Shown piece after piece: positions 59,609-64,000 of a stretch of DNA of 64,000 nucleotides. The notes under the pieces were generated by a model, which did no database searches, was not told where the DNA came from, and was given only the letters and a program-made list of their open reading frames with translations. Position 1 is the first letter of the stretch. The number at the start of each line of letters is the position of its first letter. The stretch lies in the NCBI RefSeq assembly GCF_030811455.1, contig NZ_JAUSQU010000001.1, positions 6,696,001 to 6,760,000 on the forward strand, read 5' to 3'. The position numbers and the translations under genes were made by a program. Source of the stretch: Streptosporangium lutulentum. Its GTDB lineage: Bacteria; Actinomycetota; Actinomycetes; Streptosporangiales; Streptosporangiaceae.

Positions 59609-60346
59609 ATGAACAGGACAGCTGTGGTTACAGGGGCCAGCAGTGGCATCGGGGAGGCGACGGCGCGCCGTCTGGCGGCCGAGGGCTTCGACGTGGTGGC
59701 CGCGGCACGGCGCCGGGACCGGCTGGACCGGCTGGCCGCCGAGGTGCCCGGCATCCGCGCGGCGACCCTGGACGTGACCTCCCAGGAGTCGGTGGACGAG
59801 TTCGCCGCCTCGCTGGACCGGTGCGACGTGCTGGTCAACAACGCCGGCGGCGCGGTCGGCCTGGAACCGGTGGCGAGCGGCGACACGGCCGACTGGCAGC
59901 AGATGTACGACGTCAACGTGCTCGGCACGTTGCGGGTGACCCAGGCGCTGCTGCCCCGTCTCATCGACTCGGGGGACGGGGTGCTGCTGATGCTGACCTC
60001 GGTGGCCGGGCTGGTCTCCTACGAGGGCGGCGGCGGCTACAACGCGGCCAAGCACGCCCAGACCTCGATGACCGAGGTGCTCAGGCTGGAGCTGGTCGGC
60101 AAGCCGATCCGGATCGTCGAGGTCGCCCCCGGCATGGTCCACACCGAGGAGTTCTCCCTGAACCGCTTCCGCGGCGACTCCGCTGCCGCCGACCGGGTCT
60201 ACCAGGGCGTTCCCGACCCGCTCTCCGCCGACGACGTGGCCGACGCCATCTCCTGGTGCGTGACCCGCCCGGCTCACGTGAACATCGACCGCCTGGTCAT
60301 CCGCCCCCGCGCCCAGGCCGCGCAGTACAAGATCCACCGCGTCTGA
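59609..60346 (+). CDS. Short-chain dehydrogenase/reductase
   Basis: 245 residues from ATG 59609: VVTGASSGIGEATARRLA (NADP-type TGxxxGIG), AARRRDRLDRL, VLVNNAGGAVG, LMLTSVAGL and catalytic YNAAKHAQ, where Lys is preceded by Ala-Ala. Classical SDR related to YdfG/serine dehydrogenases. Divergent from mshA; the downstream methyltransferase starts 2 nt after its stop, forming an operon. Confidence 0.92.
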   Translation: MNRTAVVTGASSGIGEATARRLAAEGFDVVAAARRRDRLDRLAAEVPGIRAATLDVTSQESVDEFAASLDRCDVLVNNAGGAVGLEPVASGDTADWQQMYDVNVLGTLRVTQALLPRLIDSGDGVLLMLTSVAGLVSYEGGGGYNAAKHAQTSMTEVLRLELVGKPIRIVEVAPGMVHTEEFSLNRFRGDSAAADRVYQGVPDPLSADDVADAISWCVTRPAHVNIDRLVIRPRAQAAQYKIHRV

Positions 60347-60348
60347 CC

Positions 60349-61140
60349 GTGCCGAAGCCGATCGGGGAGATCACCAGGGGGACGACGGGGCACAACCGGC
60401 TACGGCGAGCCGACCGGTGGATCGCGGGCGTCCACGGCCGCCTCCTGCGTGGCGCGGACCGCCCGCTGGTGGTCGACCTCGGCTACGGCGCCTCGCACAC
60501 CACGACGCTGGAGATGTTCCTGCGGCTGCGCGGCGTCTGCCCGTCGGTCGAGGTCGTCGGCATCGAGATCGACCCGGCCAGGGTGGCCGCGGCCAAGCCG
60601 TACGAACGCCCGGGGCTGTCCTTCGCCCTGGGCGGTTTCGAGCTGCCGGTGGACCGGCCCCCGCTGGTGATCAGGGCGTTCAACGTGCTCAGGCAGTACG
60701 GCGAGGCCGAGGCGTGGGGGTACTGGGCGATGCTCAGGGAGCGGGTCGCCGAGGACGGGGTGATCGTCGAGGGCACCTGCTCGGAGGTGGGCCACCGCGC
60801 GGTCTGGGCCACGCTGGACCGCTCAGGCCCTCGCACCCTCACCCTCTCCGCCCGGTTCGACGGCTTCGACCGCCCGTCCGACCTCGCGGAACGCCTGCCC
60901 AAAACGTTGATCCACCGCAACGTCCCCGGTGAGCCCATCCACGCCTTCCTGCGCGACTTCGACCACGCCTGGGCGGTCAACGCCCCCCTCGGCTCGTACG
61001 GCTCACGCCAGCGCTGGATCGCCTCCGCGAAGACGCTCGCCGGGACCTGGCCCGTGGCGGGCCATCCCCCCTACGGCGGCCGGGCCCGGTGGCGGCTCGG
61101 CGAGCTCACCCTCCCGTGGACCGCCGTCTCCCCCAGGTGA
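60349..61140 (+). CDS. Class I SAM-dependent methyltransferase-like protein
   Basis: 263 residues from GTG 60349. A Rossmann core: LVVDLGYGASHTTTLEMFLRL (motif I with Gly-Tyr-Gly), VVGIEIDPARVAAA (acidic end of strand 2), LVIRAFNVLRQY in place of motif IV and a C-terminal region without known signature. The N-terminal EITRGTTGHNRLRRADRW is recognised by me only as a conserved-looking start. Substrate unknown. Co-transcribed with the SDR. Confidence 0.75.
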   Translation: MPKPIGEITRGTTGHNRLRRADRWIAGVHGRLLRGADRPLVVDLGYGASHTTTLEMFLRLRGVCPSVEVVGIEIDPARVAAAKPYERPGLSFALGGFELPVDRPPLVIRAFNVLRQYGEAEAWGYWAMLRERVAEDGVIVEGTCSEVGHRAVWATLDRSGPRTLTLSARFDGFDRPSDLAERLPKTLIHRNVPGEPIHAFLRDFDHAWAVNAPLGSYGSRQRWIASAKTLAGTWPVAGHPPYGGRARWRLGELTLPWTAVSPR

Positions 61141-61195
61141 TCCGGGGCTCCTCCCGGCCTCCGCCCTTTCGGAACGCCCGGATAAAATGCCCCGC

Positions 61196-61714
61196 ATGTC
61201 CGAACTTCGCTTCGTGGTGAACCCTGAACTCACCACTGAGCTGATCGACGAACTCATCGGCTGTTGGGTCGACGTGACCAACGCGGGTGGAGCCGTGGGG
61301 TTCGTGCCCCCGGTCACCGCCGACGACGTCAGGAAGACGGCGGTCTCCTCGTTCGAACGCTGTGGCGGCCTCGACCACCTGCTGGTCGGGTTCGACGCGG
61401 AGGACCGGGTCGCCTGCTGGCTGATCCTGGCCGACTCCGGGTCGTGGCTGCACGCGCACTGGCGCTGGCTCCTGCGCGTGATGGTCCACCCCAAGCACCA
61501 GGGCGACGGCTACGGGGCCGATCTCATGCGCGCCGCGGACTCCGCCGCCCGGGACCTGGGCCTCGACGCCCTGCACCTGACCGTTCGCGGCGGCACCGGA
61601 ATCGAGGGCTTCTACACTCGCCAGGGGTACACCGAGGTCGGCCGTATCCCCCGGTCGATCCGCCTCGCCGAGGGCGACGAACGCGACAGCATCTACATGG
61701 TGAAACATTTGTGA
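61196..61714 (+). CDS. GNAT-family N-acetyltransferase
   Basis: 172 residues from ATG 61196 (ATG 61187 also in frame). Acetyl-CoA loop: VMVHPKHQGDGYGADLM (R/Q-x-x-G-x-G/A form), then LGLDALHLTVRGGTGIEGFYTRQGYTEVGRI, abbreviated GIEGFYTRQGYTEVG, the C-terminal GNAT motif B. Substrate unknown; relatives acetylate small amines or protein N-termini. Confidence 0.88.
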   Translation: MSELRFVVNPELTTELIDELIGCWVDVTNAGGAVGFVPPVTADDVRKTAVSSFERCGGLDHLLVGFDAEDRVACWLILADSGSWLHAHWRWLLRVMVHPKHQGDGYGADLMRAADSAARDLGLDALHLTVRGGTGIEGFYTRQGYTEVGRIPRSIRLAEGDERDSIYMVKHL

Positions 61715-61734
61715 CGCATATCACTCGACAACCC

Positions 61735-61744
61735 GTAGTACTAC
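61735..61744. promoter_or_regulatory. Short palindrome before the BlaI-M56 pair
   Basis: GTAGTACTAC is a perfect 10-bp inverted repeat 31 bp upstream of the BlaI gene. It differs from the TACA-NN-TGTA form at 22877. It may be this repressor's own site, but the match is weak. Confidence 0.35.
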
Positions 61745-61775
61745 CCCTCGTGGTGCGGGAGTTAGGCTGGGATGT

Positions 61776-62144
61776 GTGAAAGGTTTGGGCGAGCTGGAAC
61801 GCAGCGTTATGGACATCATCTGGGCGCAGCCATCCCCTGTGACGGCGCGGGAGGTCGGGCGTCTGATCGCCGACCGTGACCTCGCGCCCACCACGGTGAT
61901 GACCGTGCTCGACCGGTTGACCCGCAAGGGCTTCCTGGTCCGCACTCGCGACGGTCGCGCCTGGCGGTACGAACCGGCAGAAAGCCGCGATGCTTACATT
62001 GCGGAGCTTATGCTGGGGGCACTGGACTTGACCGGCGACCGGTCGGCGGCCCTCACCAGGTTCGCCCAGGCCGTCACCGGCACTGAGGCCGAGATCCTGC
62101 GCAAGGCCCTGACGGGTCTGGAGACGGAGCTGGAGGACGAGTGA
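61776..62144 (+). CDS. BlaI-family repressor paired with an M56 protease
   Basis: A 122-residue winged-helix protein from GTG 61776: LGELERSVMDIIWAQPSPV, REVGRLIADRDLAPTTVMTVLDRLTRKGFL (recognition helix TTVMTVLDRLTRKG), AWRYEPAESRDAYIAELM. The stop overlaps the start of the M56 gene. In BlaI-BlaR1 systems the protease destroys or releases the repressor; the same logic is likely here. Confidence 0.92.
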   Translation: MKGLGELERSVMDIIWAQPSPVTAREVGRLIADRDLAPTTVMTVLDRLTRKGFLVRTRDGRAWRYEPAESRDAYIAELMLGALDLTGDRSAALTRFAQAVTGTEAEILRKALTGLETELEDE

Positions 62145-63061
62145 TGACCGCTGCGGTCCTGGCGACACTCGCCCTGGTCTGCACGGTCGGAGCCTGGCAA
62201 CTCACCCGGGCTCGGTGGCCCTATCGCGCTCCGCATGTGGCCATCGTCCTGTGGCAGGCGCTCGGGGTGACCTGGGGGCTGGCCGGGACCGGCGCGCTGC
62301 TCGCTTATGCTCTCTCGCCCTACGGCCAGGGAGTGCTGCACGGACTTCACGCGCTCCTCACCTCCGAGCTCGGCGGCCGGGGTCTGCCCGAGTCGTACGG
62401 GGCGCCGAGGGTCGTCGCCCTCATCGCGGGACTGGCCGCGCTCGCCGTACTGATCGTGGTGCTCCTCGCCGCGGGCGCGCAGACGTCCCGCGCCCGGCAC
62501 CGCCACCGCGCCCTGCTCGCCCTGATCGCCCGCGAGGACCCCGTGGTCCCCGGCGTGCGAGTGCTCGACCACCCGGGCGCCGCCGCCTACTGCGTGCCCG
62601 GCCTCCGCTCCCAGGTCGTGGTCAGCGAGGGCACCTTGAGGCTGCTCTCGTCGGCCGAGCTGACCGCGGTGCTCGCGCACGAGGCCGCCCACGTCCGCGA
62701 GCGGCACGATCTGGTGCTGCTGCCGTTCGCCGCGCTGCGCAGGGCACTGCCCTGGTCGAGCGTGGTCAGGGACGCCCAGAGCGAGGTCAGCCTGCTGGTG
62801 GAGATGGCCGCCGACGACGTCGCCCGCCGGTTCTGCTCCCCGCGCCGCCTGGCCACCGCCCTCCTCCGCTTCGGTACGGCGGGCGCCGTACCGGCTCCGC
62901 ACGGAGCCCTGGGCGCCACCGGCTCCGCCGCGGTGATGGCCAGGGTCGAGCGCCTCGTCACTCCCGGACCCGCCCTGTCCGCCGGCATCCGCTACAGCAT
63001 CGTCGTCTTCTCCATCACGCTGACCTCCTCCGCCCCGTTGCTCTGGTTGATCCCTCATTAA
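62144..63061 (+). CDS. M56-family membrane metalloprotease
   Basis: 305 residues from ATG 62144 (TGATG overlap; GTG 62141 also possible). About four helices. Zinc motif HEAAHVRERHD (His179, Glu180, His183) with ELTAVLAHE before it, and VEMAADDVARRF supplying the third ligand region. No extracellular penicillin-sensor domain, so it is a minimal BlaR1-like protease whose signal is unknown. It is coupled to the BlaI gene. Confidence 0.92.
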   Translation: MTAAVLATLALVCTVGAWQLTRARWPYRAPHVAIVLWQALGVTWGLAGTGALLAYALSPYGQGVLHGLHALLTSELGGRGLPESYGAPRVVALIAGLAALAVLIVVLLAAGAQTSRARHRHRALLALIAREDPVVPGVRVLDHPGAAAYCVPGLRSQVVVSEGTLRLLSSAELTAVLAHEAAHVRERHDLVLLPFAALRRALPWSSVVRDAQSEVSLLVEMAADDVARRFCSPRRLATALLRFGTAGAVPAPHGALGATGSAAVMARVERLVTPGPALSAGIRYSIVVFSITLTSSAPLLWLIPH

Positions 63062-63075
63062 TCTCACTTCCAAAT

Positions 63076-63113
63076 GCTTGCAACTGTTAGCCATAGCGTT
63101 TGCAATTGCAAGC
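63076..63113. promoter_or_regulatory. Inverted repeats before the XRE regulator
   Basis: GCTTGCAA (63076-63083) and TTGCAAGC (63106-63113) are inverted copies, and TTGCAATTGCAA (63100-63111) is itself a perfect palindrome. They lie in the 73-nt gap before ATG 63135 and are a probable autoregulatory operator. Confidence 0.6.
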
Positions 63114-63134
63114 AGTGCCGTGCAGACTGGTGCC

Positions 63135-63662
63135 ATGGCACTACCCAAGGTCGGCTCGATCGGCGAGTACATCCGCGAGCAGCGCACGGTGGCGAAGATC
63201 TCCCTGCGCCAGCTCGCCGCCTCGGCGGGGGTCTCCAACCCCTACCTCAGCCAGATCGAGCGGGGATTGCGCAAGCCCAGCGCCGAAATCCTGAACCAGA
63301 TCGCCAAGGGCCTGCAGATCTCGTCGCAGGCGCTCTACGTTCAGGCCGGTCTCATCGAAGAGCGTGAGCCGGACAGCGATGTGCTGACCGCGATCAGGGC
63401 CGATCACCTCATCACCGAGCGCCAGCGCCAGGTGCTGATCGACATTTACGAGTCGTTCCGCAAGGAGAACCGGGCCGAGGCTCCGGATGAGGACGCGCAG
63501 ACCTCCCAGAAAGCGCATCCCGCACCGGAGCCCCCGCAGGGTGACCCGGACTCCTCGCCGGCCGGCGAGGAGTCACTGCCCAAGGGATATCTCAGCGCGC
63601 TGAAGCCCTACGAGACTCCCCCGAGCAACGGTCACGTCACACAGGAAGCCAAGGAAGGTTAA
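63135..63662 (+). CDS. XRE-family regulator (Rv0474-like)
   Basis: 175 residues from ATG 63135. HTH at 11-65: EYIREQRTVAKISLRQLAAS and AGVSNPYLSQIERGLRKPS. Residues 70-115 are helical (ADHLITERQRQVLIDIYESF), and the tail is Pro/Glu/Ser-rich and disordered. It precedes hbhA by 3 nt, the same order as Rv0474-Rv0475 in Mycobacterium. It may regulate itself through the inverted repeats upstream. Confidence 0.9.
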   Translation: MALPKVGSIGEYIREQRTVAKISLRQLAASAGVSNPYLSQIERGLRKPSAEILNQIAKGLQISSQALYVQAGLIEEREPDSDVLTAIRADHLITERQRQVLIDIYESFRKENRAEAPDEDAQTSQKAHPAPEPPQGDPDSSPAGEESLPKGYLSALKPYETPPSNGHVTQEAKEG

Positions 63663-63665
63663 CCC

Positions 63666-64000
63666 ATGCCCATCGCCACCGAGATCGCCACCGAGGTCGA
63701 GAAGCTCGTCAAGTCCAAGCCGTTCTACGCCGTCGCCGGCGCCGGCGACCTGGCCGTCAAGGAGCTCCGCAAGCTTCCCCAGCGGATCCAGAGGCTGCAG
63801 GGCCGCAGCGAGGAGATCCGCGAGGTCGCCAAGGACCTCCCGGAGAAGGCCAAGGAGCTCGCCGGCAAGGCCGAGGTGTACGCCCAGCACTTCCCGGAGA
63901 AGGCGCGCGTCTACGCCGACCACGTCGCCGACAGAGCCACCAAGATCTACGACGAGTTCGCCACCCACGGCCGCAAGGTCGTCTCCAAGGCGAGCGGGGA
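63666..64000 (+). CDS. hbhA: Heparin-binding hemagglutinin-like protein, cut by right edge
   Basis: The first 111 codons of the gene. A helical, Lys/Ala/Glu-rich protein: EIATEVEKLVKSKPFYAVAG, AGDLAVKELRKLPQRIQ and EVAKDLPEKAKELAGKAEVY, typical of HbhA, a surface coiled-coil adhesin that in Mycobacterium is methylated at its Lys-rich C-terminus (not visible here). In non-pathogens a role in cell-cell contact or lipid bodies is possible. Coupled to the XRE gene. Confidence 0.85.
   Translation, partial: MPIATEIATEVEKLVKSKPFYAVAGAGDLAVKELRKLPQRIQRLQGRSEEIREVAKDLPEKAKELAGKAEVYAQHFPEKARVYADHVADRATKIYDEFATHGRKVVSKASG

Noticed and set aside
58226..60337. A 703-codon reading of mshA
   Set aside because: The extra N-terminus overlaps the divergent SDR gene; GTG 59503 with GGAGG gives the normal MshA length.

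Overview
The window looks like chromosome from a high-GC, mycothiol-making filamentous actinomycete, most likely Streptosporangiales. This is inferred from mshA, carD, the senX3/regX3-phoU region, a DUF2637 protein, a DUF5753 (Scr1-type) regulator relic, four MmyB-type regulators and frequent GTG/TTG starts. No rRNA, prophage structural genes or CRISPR array is visible. One intact tRNA (Thr, TGT) is present.

Layout. 0-2.2 kb is a worn accessory edge: a truncated DUF5753 regulator, a PIN toxin-antitoxin pair, an IS5-type transposase stub and a gene tail. 2.2-4.7 kb holds a surface protein with its class F-like sortase. 4.9-7 kb has an acyl-CoA dehydrogenase and a lipoprotein. 7.2-10.7 kb is a molybdate uptake operon (HTH-Mop regulator, modA, modB, modC, small protein). 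11-18.8 kb holds a Ser/Thr kinase, a hydrolase, a PAS-GAF-PP2C-ATPase phosphatase, an IdeR-type regulator, an MFS exporter and pdxH. 19-27 kb carries citrate synthase 2, serC, an SHMT-like enzyme behind a BlaI repressor, a stand-alone UTRA protein, a rhomboid, an enoyl-CoA hydratase/SDR pair and a STAS protein. 27.2-29.8 kb is a CbiMQO cobalt/nickel importer.

29.8-36.2 kb is an envelope cluster: a GT2 glycosyltransferase, a DUF916-like/WxL-like secreted pair and a class A PBP. 36.3-41.3 kb is an array of four paralogous XRE-MmyB regulators, interrupted by an aldo/keto reductase with its own MerR-type operator. Each regulator carries the same 25-bp box at an identical distance from its start. 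43.1-46.3 kb is a decayed integration hotspot at tRNA-Thr: an intact tRNA, two partial copies of its 3' half, an integrase stub, a STAS protein and a streptogrisin-like protease.

46.4-53.7 kb matches the Mycobacterium rlmB-cysS-ispF-carD-lpqE order, but without ispD and with a DUF2637 gene and two GlsB-type genes inserted. 54-59.5 kb matches mshA-ybjN-gpm-senX3-regX3, with phoU divergent from senX3. The right end has an SDR, a methyltransferase, an acetyltransferase, a BlaI-M56 pair and an XRE regulator followed by hbhA, an order also seen in Mycobacterium (Rv0474-Rv0475). Database comparisons are from memory; no searches were run.
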